DNA of 27,343 nt from JBMNNS01 sp050942625 (GCA_050942625.1 JBMNNS010000015.1:1-27343); one strand, 5' to 3'. Shown: positions 9,860 to 17,746, counted from the stretch's first letter. The notes: generated by a model from the letters alone, not told the origin. Made by a program: numbers and translations.

Positions 9860-9906
9860 CTTTTCCTGTACTAGTGGAAGGTAATGCCTCTTTATTTGTA
9901 GAATAA

Positions 9907-9930
9907 TTGTTTGAGGTATGAGGCAAACAA
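9907..9930. repeat. Small inverted repeat before ruvC
   Basis: TTGTTTG (9907-9913) and CAAACAA (9924-9930) form a perfect 7-bp inverted repeat with a 10-nt loop, 34 nt upstream of the ruvC start. There is no T-tract, so it is not a terminator; it could be an operator or a leader stem-loop. LexA-type boxes of Firmicutes (GAAC-N4-GTTC) were not seen here. Confidence 0.4.
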
Positions 9931-9964
9931 ATTGGGGTAAATAAACTTAAAGGGGCAAAAACTG

Positions 9965-10456
9965 ATGATCGTACTTGGTATAGATCCTGGACTGGCTACC
10001 ACCGGTTATGGAATTGTAGTTAAGGAAGGCAATCAATACTACGAAAAGGACTATGGTTATATTAACACTCCTGCCGGAATGGATCTTCACCAACGTTTAT
10101 TGATCATCTTTAGGAGCATCGGGGTATTAATCGACAGGTATGCTCCTGAGGCAGTAGCGGTAGAAAAACTTTTTTTTTCAAAAAATACTCGGACTGCTTT
10201 GCAGGTGGGGGAAGCCCGGGGGGCCATATTGACGGCAACTGCAGAAAAAGGGTTGCCTGTCTATGAATACACCCCGCTGCAGGTGAAACAGGCTGTTGCC
10301 GGCTATGGGAGAGCCGACAAAAAACAGGTGCAGCAGATGGTCTCCATCCTTCTCAGACTTGCAGAACCGCCCCGGCCCGACGATGCGGCAGATGCACTGG
10401 CGGTTGCTCTTTGTTTTCTTCAATCTTTTAAACTTGAACAGCTAAGCAGGCGGTAG
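9965..10456 (+). CDS. ruvC: Holliday junction resolvase RuvC
   Basis: A 163-aa endonuclease that cuts four-way DNA junctions symmetrically during recombinational repair. The metal-binding acidic residues of the RNase H-like fold are visible: D7 in IDPGLATTGYG, E67 in AVEKLFF, and D140 and D143 in RPDDAADALA. This agrees with the E. coli set D7/E66/D138/D141. VKQAVAGYGRADKKQVQ is the family DNA-binding segment. Length is normal. The start is the ATG at 9965, with AAAGGGG at 9950-9956 upstream. It is followed after 23 nt by ruvA, then ruvB: a complete resolvasome operon. Confidence 0.97.
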   Translation: MIVLGIDPGLATTGYGIVVKEGNQYYEKDYGYINTPAGMDLHQRLLIIFRSIGVLIDRYAPEAVAVEKLFFSKNTRTALQVGEARGAILTATAEKGLPVYEYTPLQVKQAVAGYGRADKKQVQQMVSILLRLAEPPRPDDAADALAVALCFLQSFKLEQLSRR

Positions 10457-10479
10457 CATCGGAAATAGGTCTGGGAAAG

Positions 10480-11106
10480 GTGCTGGCAAATAAATTGTTG
10501 TGGAGTATAGAGGGTACACTTCAGGAATTACAGCCTAGTTATGTTGTTCTTAAGGTTTCGGGTTTTTGTTTTCAGGTCTTTATCCCTGCTTCTTTATTCT
10601 TGGAAATGCCCGCTGTCGGTGAGAAATTGCATTTATTTACTTATCTACGGATCAGGGAAGATGAAGCTATTTTATATGGGTTTCAAGATAGGCAGGAAAG
10701 GGAAGTCTTTGAAACAATTCTGGGTGTTTCCAAAATCGGTCCCAAAACTGCTTTAAACCTTCTGGGCCATCTTCCTCTTCCGCAGCTTTACAGGGCTATA
10801 AAGGAAGGGGATAAGCATCTTTTAGCTACCATACCGGGTGTGGGAAAGAAAACGGCAGAACGCCTTATTTATGAGCTGAAGGACAAGGTTTCCAACTGGC
10901 AACCATTAGAAGAGCCCCTGCCCGTCTCCTCTAGAGAAGGGGTTCAGCCGGGGAATTGGCATGATATAGAGCAAGCTTTGCAGGGCCTTGGCTATTCCCC
11001 CCAGGAAATTGCCCGGGTTAGAAAATTGCTCCGGAAAGAAGAAACAATGACAATGACTATGGAGGAACTTTTAAAAAAGGTCCTTTCATTGCTTGCTGAT
11101 TATTAA
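10480..11106 (+). CDS. ruvA: Holliday junction DNA helicase subunit RuvA
   Basis: RuvA binds the four-way junction as a tetramer and loads the RuvB motors. Domain I (OB fold, IEGTLQEL...GVSK), the two helix-hairpin-helix motifs of domain II (FETILGVSKIGPKTALNLL and LLATIPGVGKKTAERLIYELKDK) and the C-terminal UBA-like domain III (HDIEQALQGLGYSPQEIARV) are in order. The start is uncertain. GTG at 10480 gives 208 aa, but the family normally begins M-x-x-x-[LI]-x-G, which fits TTG at 10495 (MLWSIEG, 203 aa) better; GGGAAAGG at 10473-10480 could serve the TTG. It sits between ruvC and ruvB with short gaps. Confidence 0.95.
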   Translation: MLANKLLWSIEGTLQELQPSYVVLKVSGFCFQVFIPASLFLEMPAVGEKLHLFTYLRIREDEAILYGFQDRQEREVFETILGVSKIGPKTALNLLGHLPLPQLYRAIKEGDKHLLATIPGVGKKTAERLIYELKDKVSNWQPLEEPLPVSSREGVQPGNWHDIEQALQGLGYSPQEIARVRKLLRKEETMTMTMEELLKKVLSLLADY

Positions 11107-11123
11107 TATTTAGGGGGAATACT

Positions 11124-12143
11124 ATGGTGGAGGACAGGATTATTTCTTCCCGCTTAAAAGGCGAAGATGTCCCCTACGAAAATAACCTGCGCCCGCAAAA
11201 ATTGAAAGATTTTGTTGGACAGGATAATCTAAAAGAAAAATTAAGCATTTACATACAGGCTGCAAAAGAACGGGGAGAACCCCTCGATCACGTGCTCCTT
11301 CATGGGCCGCCGGGGCTGGGGAAAACAACCCTTTCTTTTATAATAGCAAAAGAATTGGGAGTTGATAATAAGGTTACGTCAGGCCCTGCAATCGAAAGGC
11401 CCGGTGATCTTGCCGCTCTGCTAACTAATCTATCCCCTGGCGATGTTCTATTTATAGATGAAATACACCGCCTGAACCGGAGCGTAGAAGAAATACTGTA
11501 TCCGGCCATGGAGGATTTTGCCCTGGATATCATTATTGGCAAGGGGCCCAGTGCCCGTTCCTTGAGGCTTGACTTATCACCTTTTACCCTGGTTGGTGCT
11601 ACTACACGTGCCGGAATGATTTCTGCGCCCTTAAGGGATCGTTTTGGTATTGTAGAAAGGGTTGAATTTTATACTGTTGAGGCCCTTAACGAAATTTTAG
11701 AACGTTCCTCCTGGCTAATGGGTATAAAGGCTGAAAAAGGGGGGTTGGAAAAAATTGCATTGGCTTCCAGGGGAACACCTCGAATCGCAAATAGAATTTT
11801 AAGGCGTGTCAGGGATTTTGCACAGATCAAAGCAGAAGGTATCGTTACTACTGAGGTTGCTACAGAAGCGTTACAGATCATGGAAGTAGATGAAATTGGT
11901 CTTGATCGGACTGACTACCTGGTGTTAAATACAATTGTGCACAAATTTAATGGGGGTCCTGTTGGGGTGGAGACAATAGCAGCAGCCGTTAATGAGGAAG
12001 CAGGTTCCCTTGAGGAGATCTATGAACCCTATCTCATGAAAATCGGGTTTTTAAAACGGACGCCCCGGGGAAGGGTTGTGACTAAAAAGGCTTATAAGCA
12101 TTTGCAGCTAGAAAAAAGGGAGTATAAACAGCAACATTTCTAA
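11124..12143 (+). CDS. ruvB: Holliday junction branch-migration ATPase RuvB
   Basis: A 339-aa AAA+ motor that pulls DNA through the RuvA-bound junction. Walker A is GPPGLGKTT (residues 61-69), Walker B is FIDEIHR (D112-E113), sensor 1 is GATTRAG and the arginine finger region is LRDRFGIVERVEFY. The C-terminal winged helix ends with GFLKRTPRGRVVTKKAY. All key residues are intact and the length is typical. AGGGGG at 11112-11117 is the ribosome site, and the ATG at 11124 follows 17 nt after ruvA. Confidence 0.98.
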   Translation: MVEDRIISSRLKGEDVPYENNLRPQKLKDFVGQDNLKEKLSIYIQAAKERGEPLDHVLLHGPPGLGKTTLSFIIAKELGVDNKVTSGPAIERPGDLAALLTNLSPGDVLFIDEIHRLNRSVEEILYPAMEDFALDIIIGKGPSARSLRLDLSPFTLVGATTRAGMISAPLRDRFGIVERVEFYTVEALNEILERSSWLMGIKAEKGGLEKIALASRGTPRIANRILRRVRDFAQIKAEGIVTTEVATEALQIMEVDEIGLDRTDYLVLNTIVHKFNGGPVGVETIAAAVNEEAGSLEEIYEPYLMKIGFLKRTPRGRVVTKKAYKHLQLEKREYKQQHF

Positions 12144-12168
12144 TGATTTTGCTAAAGGGGGTTTTGGT

Positions 12169-12390
12169 TTGTTAGGCCCGGAAAATATCGGCAAACTGTT
12201 GCTTACTGTTGGGGGTGTGATAGCCCTAACAGGAATCCTTTTTCTGTTCCTGGGACGTTTTGGACTTGGCCGTTTGCCAGGGGATATTCTGATTAAAAGG
12301 GGAAACCTGACTATATTTTTCCCTATTACGACGATGGTTTTGATCAGCATTCTCCTAACTTTGATTTTTAGTGTTTTCAGGAAACTTTAG
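12169..12390 (+). CDS. DUF2905 family small membrane protein
   Basis: A 73-aa protein with two hydrophobic helices (about 8-29 and 49-70) separated by GRFGLGRLPGDILIKRGN. The GRLPGDI-x-RGN loop is the hallmark of the DUF2905 family; the function is unknown. The start is TTG at 12169 with AAAGGGGG at 12154-12161. It follows ruvB by 25 nt and precedes spoIID, a neighbourhood I recall from other Clostridia. Confidence 0.85.
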   Translation: MLGPENIGKLLLTVGGVIALTGILFLFLGRFGLGRLPGDILIKRGNLTIFFPITTMVLISILLTLIFSVFRKL

Positions 12391-12415
12391 GCGGATCAAT
12401 ATTGGGGGTGATGAG

Positions 12416-13846
12416 TTGTCCACTTGCAGGCCGTTTTTGTCTTACGTTAAACCGGGCTTACGGGTATTGGTTGTGGTTAGCATTTCCTTCATTTTATTTG
12501 TTTTTGCTATTCAAAATAAAAAAGTACATTCTTTTCCGTCTGAAACCAACCCACCAGAAATGAGGGTAAAGATAAGCCTTTTGGAAGAACACCTCGAACT
12601 TTCTTATTCTTCAGATTACAGGTTGGTAAACAGGGCCACGGGGGCCGAACTGCCACTGCCTCCCGGCAGGTATAAATTGGTAAGTTCGGCCAGTGGCATA
12701 CAAGTGCTGAATGCGTTGGGAGAAAGCCAGGGAATTTTTCAAGGCCCTCTCTATCTTGAATCCCTTGCACCTCAACCGGCGGATCTATTTTTTGAACTAC
12801 ATAATAGCTGTTATGGCAAGCAGTACCGTGGGGCACTGGAGGTGATCAGGGATAATGATGGCCTGCTGGCAGTTAATATACTGGACCTGGAATCCTACCT
12901 TCGCGGGGTTGTGCCCAGGGAAATGCCCCCTTCCTGGGGGAATTATGGTGGTATGGAAGCCTTAAAAGCACAGGCTGTGGCTGCCAGGGCCTATGCACTT
13001 TACTGCCTGGGACTACAGAGCCATCGTCATTATGATCTTTGTGATACCCAGTTTACCCAGGTTTATGGGGGAAAAGATTCAGAAACACCCAATACGGACA
13101 GTGCTGTGGCCCAGACCTTTGGGGAAGTTTTGCTATATGATAACAGGGTTATTCAGCCTTTTTATCATGCCACCAACGGCGGCTACACCGATCTTGCCCA
13201 AAACGTTTGGAATAATTCTGTACCATACCTTGATTGTGTAGCTGATCCCTATGATGATCCTGCCAATCCCCTCAACCTTGGAAGCATGGTTATACATAAT
13301 TATGCTTGTTGGGAAGCAAGTTTCCCTGCAGATGCATTTTCTTCACTATTGGTGGAAAAGGGCTATAATAATCCCGGGATGGTGGAACAAGTTAAGATTG
13401 CTTCTGCTTTTGAAAGCGGCAGGGTGGAAGAATTGCGTATAGAGGGTACAAGCGGTGTGGTATCCCTATTTAAGGAACAAGCAAGAACGGTGCTCGGTTT
13501 GAGAAGCCAGCTTTATAATGTCAGAAGCGAACCCGAATCCCGGGTCTGGGTAGCCTCCTACAGGGGCGGGGTGGAAAACAAAGAAAGCTTTTCAGAACTT
13601 GAGGGGAAATGGGCCCTTGGCGATCCTCCCGGTAATAAAATGTTATTTGGTGCAAGCTTTACCGTTCTTGGAGATCGGAAAACAGCAAGGGTTCCTTTCC
13701 AGGCCTTTATCTTTGAAGGACGCGGTTGGGGGCATGGCCTGGGGATGAGCCAAAATGGTGCTTATAACCGTTCCAGGGCCGGGCAGAGTTATAGGGAGAT
13801 CCTGGCTTTTTATTACCCAGGGACAAATTTGGCTATTGGATATTAA
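12416..13846 (+). CDS. spoIID: SpoIID/LytB domain protein (stage II sporulation protein D-like)
   Basis: A 476-aa secreted or membrane-anchored protein; SpoIID is a lytic transglycosylase that cuts glycan strands during engulfment in sporulation. An N-terminal hydrophobic segment (GLRVLVVVSISFILFVFAI) acts as signal or anchor. The SpoIID/LytB core shows LESYLRGVVPREMP (E169 of the PREMP motif is the probable catalytic acid, by family analogy), EALKAQAVAARAYAL, DLCDTQFTQVYGG, ATNGGYT and near the C-terminus GRGWGHGLGMSQNGA. TTG at 12416 is chosen because GGGGG at 12404-12408 lies 7 nt before it; the frame stays open up to a GTG at 12371 inside the DUF2905 gene. It is longer than B. subtilis SpoIID (about 340 aa), with extra N-terminal sequence, so it could be a LytB-like paralogue. 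Confidence 0.88.
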   Translation: MSTCRPFLSYVKPGLRVLVVVSISFILFVFAIQNKKVHSFPSETNPPEMRVKISLLEEHLELSYSSDYRLVNRATGAELPLPPGRYKLVSSASGIQVLNALGESQGIFQGPLYLESLAPQPADLFFELHNSCYGKQYRGALEVIRDNDGLLAVNILDLESYLRGVVPREMPPSWGNYGGMEALKAQAVAARAYALYCLGLQSHRHYDLCDTQFTQVYGGKDSETPNTDSAVAQTFGEVLLYDNRVIQPFYHATNGGYTDLAQNVWNNSVPYLDCVADPYDDPANPLNLGSMVIHNYACWEASFPADAFSSLLVEKGYNNPGMVEQVKIASAFESGRVEELRIEGTSGVVSLFKEQARTVLGLRSQLYNVRSEPESRVWVASYRGGVENKESFSELEGKWALGDPPGNKMLFGASFTVLGDRKTARVPFQAFIFEGRGWGHGLGMSQNGAYNRSRAGQSYREILAFYYPGTNLAIGY

Positions 13847-13893
13847 ATGCGATCTACTTTACAGATAATTAAAGAATTGGGGCATATTTATCG

Positions 13894-14919
13894 ATGAGAA
13901 CCGAAGAATTTGACTATGATTTACCCCCAGAGCTAATTGCCCAGGAGCCCCTGGTAGAACGGGACAGTTCCAGGATGTTGGTCTTAAACCGCAGCACAAA
14001 GGAAATGGAGCACAGTGTTTTTAAAAATTTTGCCTCTTATCTTTATAAAGGCGACCTGCTGGTTCTTAACAATACCAGGGTGTTTCCAGCTCGTCTAAGG
14101 GGAAGGCGAAAGGACACTGGAGGAAAGGTTGAACTGTTGTTGCTACGATCCCTTGAAGATACGCTTTGGGAGGTGCTTAGCAGCCCTGGCAAAAGGACCC
14201 GGCCAGGGATAACTTTGACTTTTGGTGAAGGGGAACTGGAAGCCGATATTCTGCAAACAACAACCTCCGGAGGTAGAATAGTACGTTTCAGATCTGCAAT
14301 TCCTTTTCGTGTCCTTTTGCAGAAGTTAGGGGAGGTCCCCCTCCCGCCCTACATAAAAAAAGAATTAGAGGGCAGGGAACGTTATCAAACTGTTTATTCC
14401 CAGGCAGAAGGTTCTGCGGCAGCACCAACTGCAGGCCTGCATTTTACGCCCAGGGTTTTTAAGGAACTGGAACAAAAAGGGGTCGATAAGGTCTTTCTTA
14501 CCCTGCATATAGGTTTAGGCACTTTCCGGCCTGTTAGAAGCACCTTCGTGACTGACCATGTGATGCATGAGGAGTTCTTTGAGCTTTCTGCAGTTGCAGC
14601 AGAAAAAATTAATTGTACCCGGAAGAAAGGCGGCAGGATCATTGCCGTAGGTACCACCTGTTGCCGGGTGTTGGAATCACAGAGTAATGAAAAGGGCTGG
14701 GTCCAGGAGGGACAAGGAAAAACTGCCCTTTTTATTTATCCTGGCTACAGGTTTAAAACTGTAGATGCCTTATTAACCAATTTTCACCTTCCCCGCTCCT
14801 CCCTGCTCATGTTAACCTGTGCTTTTGCCGGTAAGGATTTTACCCTGAGGGCCTACAATGAGGCCCTGCAGCAACGTTACAGGTTTTACAGCTTTGGGGA
14901 TTGCATGTTTATTTATTAG
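13894..14919 (+). CDS. queA: S-adenosylmethionine:tRNA ribosyltransferase-isomerase QueA
   Basis: A 341-aa cytosolic enzyme that transfers and isomerises the ribose of SAM onto preQ1 in tRNA, giving epoxyqueuosine. Family motifs are FDYDLPPELIAQEP at the N-terminus, LLVLNNTRVFPARL, SAAAPTAGLHFT, FLTLHIGLGTFRPV, HEEFFEL, GTTCCRVLES and TNFHLPRSSLLML. Length is typical. The ATG at 13894 is followed immediately by the family N-terminus; the ribosome site is weak (TTGGGG at about 13877). tgt lies downstream after a 184-nt gap, so the last two tRNA-acting steps toward queuosine are neighbours. Confidence 0.97.
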   Translation: MRTEEFDYDLPPELIAQEPLVERDSSRMLVLNRSTKEMEHSVFKNFASYLYKGDLLVLNNTRVFPARLRGRRKDTGGKVELLLLRSLEDTLWEVLSSPGKRTRPGITLTFGEGELEADILQTTTSGGRIVRFRSAIPFRVLLQKLGEVPLPPYIKKELEGRERYQTVYSQAEGSAAAPTAGLHFTPRVFKELEQKGVDKVFLTLHIGLGTFRPVRSTFVTDHVMHEEFFELSAVAAEKINCTRKKGGRIIAVGTTCCRVLESQSNEKGWVQEGQGKTALFIYPGYRFKTVDALLTNFHLPRSSLLMLTCAFAGKDFTLRAYNEALQQRYRFYSFGDCMFIY

Positions 14920-15103
14920 AGGCAGAAAATAATTATTAAAGGGCCGTTGCTCGTTAACTTCCTTAAAAAGCAGAGGTTAATTGAAAAGGCAGTCCGGTTT
15001 TAGTAGATTGAAGGGAGAGGGCCTAGATCCTGCCCATGGAAAAAAATGGGATGAGTTTGACAAGTTACTGTTAATATATTAAATTTGAGGGGATGGTTGG
15101 GTT
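14920..15103 (+). promoter_or_regulatory. queA-tgt spacer with possible weak promoter
   Basis: An 8-bp stem (TTAACTTC 14954-14961 / GAGGTTAA 14973-14980, one wobble) lacks a T-tract. A perfect -35 hexamer TTGACA (15057-15062) is followed 17 nt later by only TAAATT (15080-15085, 4 of 6). A start there would place the mRNA end at or inside the tgt ribosome site (GAGGGG 15087-15092), so promoter activity is doubtful. No open gene was seen. Confidence 0.3.
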
Positions 15104-16216
15104 TTGGCTTTTAGCTGGAAAGTGATCTGCACTGATAACCTGGCACGTGCCGGTGTATTAGAAACAATGAGGGGGGTGATCGAAACCCCTGCGTTTATGC
15201 CTGTTGGCACACAAGGTACTGTTAAAACCATGAGTCCTGAAGAACTTAAGGATATTGGTGTGAAAATAATTCTTAGCAATACCTACCACCTTTACCTCCG
15301 TCCTGGTGTTGATGTTATTTCCGGGGCAGGTGGCTTACACAAATTCATGCACTGGGATTATCCTATCTTAACGGATAGTGGCGGTTTCCAGGTTTTTAGC
15401 CTTAGCCCTTTAAGGAAGGTTGAAGAAGAGGGGGTTACCTTTCGTTCCCATATTGATGGTTCAACCCATTTTTTCTCCCCGGAAAAAGCTATTGAGGTGC
15501 AGGAGGTGTTGGGTTCAGATATTATTATGCCCCTGGATCAGGTTGTACCTTATCCCTGCAGCTATGAAGAAGCACAGGAGGCCATGCAAAGAAGCATACG
15601 CTGGGCGGCACGCTGCAAGGAATGCCATAAAAAAAGCAGGCAGCAGGCGTTATTTGGCATCATCCAGGGTGGGATTTTTCCCGATCTACGGAAACAAAGT
15701 TCCTTGGATTTAGTGGAGATGAACTTTCCTGGCTATGCTATTGGTGGGCTTAGTGTGGGCGAGCCCAAGGAGATCATGTATAGCATTCTTGATAGTACTA
15801 TTCCCCTTCTTCCGCATGATAAACCTCGTTATCTGATGGGGGTTGGTTCCCCGGATGCAATAATTGAAGGTGTTAAAAGGGGCGTGGATTTGTTTGATTG
15901 TGTTTTGCCGACACGTATTGCCAGAAACGGCAGGGTTATGGTTCCCCAGGGCTATCTTACTTTACGGAATGCAACCTACACCAGGGATTTCAGACCCATT
16001 GACGAAAATTGTTCCTGCTACACCTGCAGACATTATAGCAGGGCCTATATAAGACATCTTCTCAAGGCCAATGAAATACTAGGGCTACGCCTGACCACAC
16101 ACCATAACATTCACTTTCTTATGAATTTTATGGCTGAAATGCGCCAATCGATCAAAGAGAATAAGTTTGAACAGTTTTATGGGCAGTTTTGGGATACCTT
16201 TAAGGAGGCTACATAA
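15104..16216 (+). CDS. tgt: tRNA-guanine transglycosylase Tgt
   Basis: A 370-aa enzyme exchanging G34 for preQ1 in tRNAs with GUN anticodons. The TIM-barrel active-site segment is LTDSGGFQVFSLSP, with the general acid Asp. Further motifs are GGLSVGEP, YLMGVGSPD, and DCVLPTRIARNGR carrying the nucleophile Asp. The zinc site is CSCYTCRHYSRAYIRHLL (CXCXXC, then His in the TTHHN region). Length is normal. The start is TTG at 15104 with GAGGGG at 15087-15092; no ATG lies near the conserved N-terminus. yajC follows after 29 nt, as in B. subtilis and E. coli. Confidence 0.97.
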   Translation: MAFSWKVICTDNLARAGVLETMRGVIETPAFMPVGTQGTVKTMSPEELKDIGVKIILSNTYHLYLRPGVDVISGAGGLHKFMHWDYPILTDSGGFQVFSLSPLRKVEEEGVTFRSHIDGSTHFFSPEKAIEVQEVLGSDIIMPLDQVVPYPCSYEEAQEAMQRSIRWAARCKECHKKSRQQALFGIIQGGIFPDLRKQSSLDLVEMNFPGYAIGGLSVGEPKEIMYSILDSTIPLLPHDKPRYLMGVGSPDAIIEGVKRGVDLFDCVLPTRIARNGRVMVPQGYLTLRNATYTRDFRPIDENCSCYTCRHYSRAYIRHLLKANEILGLRLTTHHNIHFLMNFMAEMRQSIKENKFEQFYGQFWDTFKEAT

Positions 16217-16245
16217 GACATCATTTTAAAAGAGGTGAAAAGAAA

Positions 16246-16512
16246 ATGGAAGCAATTGCTGGTTTTTTACCGATGATTTTGTTGTTTGTTGTTTTTTATT
16301 TCTTGTTAATCAGGCCACAGCAGGCACAACAGAAAAAAAGAAGGGAAATGTTGAACAGTTTAAAAAAAGGCGACAGGGTAACAACTATCGGGGGGATCTT
16401 TGGCATAATTAAAGAAATTAAAGATGATACCGTTGTCTTACGTGTAGCTGATAATGTAAACATTAGAATGGTCCGTAATGGCATAGAGCGTATTTTAGAA
16501 GATGAAACCTAG
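16246..16512 (+). CDS. yajC: Preprotein translocase accessory subunit YajC
   Basis: An 88-aa small membrane protein of the SecDF-YajC group. One N-terminal transmembrane helix (LPMILLFVVFYFLLIRPQQ) ends in the diagnostic RPQQ, followed by a short basic stretch and a soluble domain (LKKGDRVTTIGGIFGIIKEI...VRNGIERIL). AGAGGTGAAAAG at 16230-16241 is the ribosome site. It follows tgt as usual, but secD and secF, often near in other Clostridia, are not within this window. Confidence 0.95.
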   Translation: MEAIAGFLPMILLFVVFYFLLIRPQQAQQKKRREMLNSLKKGDRVTTIGGIFGIIKEIKDDTVVLRVADNVNIRMVRNGIERILEDET

Positions 16513-16660
16513 GAGGTCCGTAATTTAACGCTCATTTGTAACCACACAGAACAAAAACATAAAACTGATACAGGGCATACATAAATGTAGGAGCAGGCCC
16601 CTACCCCTGCCAGCCTGAATAACCACGAATATTTTTAACACTAAAGGCATATAAAGCAGT

Positions 16661-16683
16661 AACAGGGCGGCAGTTTCCCTGTT
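16661..16683. repeat. Stem-loop between yajC and the TIGR04086 gene
   Basis: AACAGGG (16661-16667) and CCCTGTT (16677-16683) form a perfect 7-bp stem with a 9-nt loop. No run of T follows on either strand, so an intrinsic terminator is not supported. The rest of 16513-16710 (198 nt) shows a weaker GCAGG/CCTGC stem near 16595-16612 and no gene. Confidence 0.45.
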
Positions 16684-16710
16684 TACCTAAGAAGTTTTGG
16701 AGGTTGAACA

Positions 16711-17118
16711 ATGCCGCAAAGAGGACGTCTGTCAATACAAAACGGATTGCTTTCTTCTCCTTTGTTACTGTTTGTAATTTTAAGAGGTTTGTTTCAGGCG
16801 CTGATTCTTTCCCTTGCTGTGCTGTTAATCAGCACACTATTAGTTTATTTTTCTCCTATGCCGGAATACATCGTTCCTTATATCATTTTTGGTGGGGCCC
16901 TCCTTAGCATTTTACTTGGTTCTTTTTACGTAGGGAAAAGAGTAGATGAAAAAGGTTGGTTAAGGGGTGGAATAACCGGTTTTCTCTATGTTTTATTTAT
17001 TATTATTTTGGGCCTTTTTTTACCAACAGGGCTTGTGGTGGGTAAAAAAATTTTCACTAAGCTTTTTCTAGGATTTGTATTTGGAGTTGTAGGAGGTATC
17101 CTGGGTATAAATTCATGA
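16711..17118 (+). CDS. TIGR04086 family membrane protein
   Basis: A 135-aa integral membrane protein with four hydrophobic segments (about residues 24-48, 53-73, 86-106 and 115-133) and short polar loops (GKRVDEKGWLRGG, GLVVGKKIF). Its layout and its location between yajC and the scfA/scfB genes match the TIGR04086 family of clostridial membrane proteins, whose function is not known. Gly-rich motifs GGALLSILLGSFYVGK and GITGFLYVL fit that family. A good ribosome site, TTTTGGAGG at 16695-16703, precedes the ATG. The family call is from memory of synteny and pattern, not a search. Confidence 0.7.
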   Translation: MPQRGRLSIQNGLLSSPLLLFVILRGLFQALILSLAVLLISTLLVYFSPMPEYIVPYIIFGGALLSILLGSFYVGKRVDEKGWLRGGITGFLYVLFIIILGLFLPTGLVVGKKIFTKLFLGFVFGVVGGILGINS

Positions 17119-17211
17119 CTGTGCCAAGAGCATTTTATTTGTAAATGTTCAAAACAAACATAAACCTGTCATGTCGTCAGTTTTCCGAATTGGACAGCTT
17201 CATTGGCCGGA

Positions 17212-17280
17212 TTGTCTGCATTCCATTTAGTCCTGCCCCCTGCACGTTGGGATATAAATGTACTAATGGAATGCAGACAA
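17212..17280. repeat. Long intergenic inverted repeat, copy B
   Basis: The left arm 17212-17231 and right arm 17262-17280 are complementary over 19 bp with a single extra T in the left arm; the loop is about 30 nt. It lies between two convergent genes, so it could be a bidirectional transcription terminator, but neither side carries a run of T. The terminal TTGTCTGC/GCAGACAA also bounds the inverted repeat at 5361-5411. The remaining bases of 17119-17313 show no gene. Confidence 0.75.
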
Positions 17281-17313
17281 AATTAGTATTGGGCGCCCTG
17301 GCTGGGCAGTTAC

Positions 17314-17595
17314 TTATATTTTTCCTAAAAGTAGCAGGAACCCGATTCCAACGAAGGCTATACCTGCTCCTTTTTGTATGTAGTGGGGCGGCAGAAAGCG
17401 GGCAAGAAGTGTGCCCAGGAAAATAGCTAAAAGGGAACTTAGAACCAGTGCGGTAGCCGAGCCAAGAAACACGCCCCAGAGGGGTTTGTCCTGGGCTGCC
17501 AGCAGCATTACCGAAAGTTGTGTTTTGTCCCCTAATTCCGCAATAAAAACAAGGGAGAAGGTCGTCAGAAAGGCTTGCCAAAAATGCATAATCAT
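17314..17595 (-). CDS. UPF0016/GDT1 (TMEM165) family cation transporter, half-size
   Basis: A 93-aa membrane protein with three hydrophobic helices. The helix-1 motif VFIAELGDKTQLSVML matches the family's E-x-G-D-K-[TS] ion-binding signature; later GSATALVLSSLLAIFLG and IQKGAGIAFVGIGFLLLLG are also family-like. Members exchange Mn2+ or Ca2+ and are linked to manganese efflux in bacteria. Many family proteins carry two such repeats in about 190-200 aa; this one has a single repeat and would need to dimerise. No second half is nearby. It is the only minus-strand gene in the window. The ATG at 17595 has only a weak upstream GGCAGGT; an in-frame ATG at 17589 is an alternative. A minus-strand promoter is proposed at 17718-17746. 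Confidence 0.88.
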   Translation of the reverse strand: MIMHFWQAFLTTFSLVFIAELGDKTQLSVMLLAAQDKPLWGVFLGSATALVLSSLLAIFLGTLLARFLPPHYIQKGAGIAFVGIGFLLLLGKI

Positions 17596-17717
17596 ATACC
17601 TGCCGGAGTTAGTTTTGATGTCTGCCTGTAGAAATTATCAGCAGGCTTAAAATTCAGCAGGTTGCCTCCTTTTCAATAGTTTTAGGCCTTAAGGAATACC
17701 TATGCAGGCCTTGAACT

Positions 17718-17746
17718 ATTTTATACCAAATATCTTTTTCAGACAA
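17718..17746 (-). promoter_or_regulatory. Predicted promoter of the UPF0016 gene
   Basis: On the minus strand, TTGTCT (17746-17741), 17 nt and TAAAAT (17723-17718) give 4/6 and 5/6 matches to the sigma-A consensus. The start would be near 17711, about 115 nt before the ATG at 17595. Confidence 0.5.

Noticed and set aside
15057..15085. Promoter directly before tgt
   Set aside because: The -35 is perfect but the -10 is poor, and the start point would fall at or past the ribosome site; kept only as a low-confidence note.
16661..16683. Terminator after yajC
   Set aside because: A good 7-bp stem but no T-tract on either strand.
17177..17581. A 134-codon minus-strand frame overlapping the UPF0016 gene
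   Set aside because: It is a different frame over the same DNA; the UPF0016 frame has a clear family motif while this one has no recognisable domain and runs through the inverted repeat.
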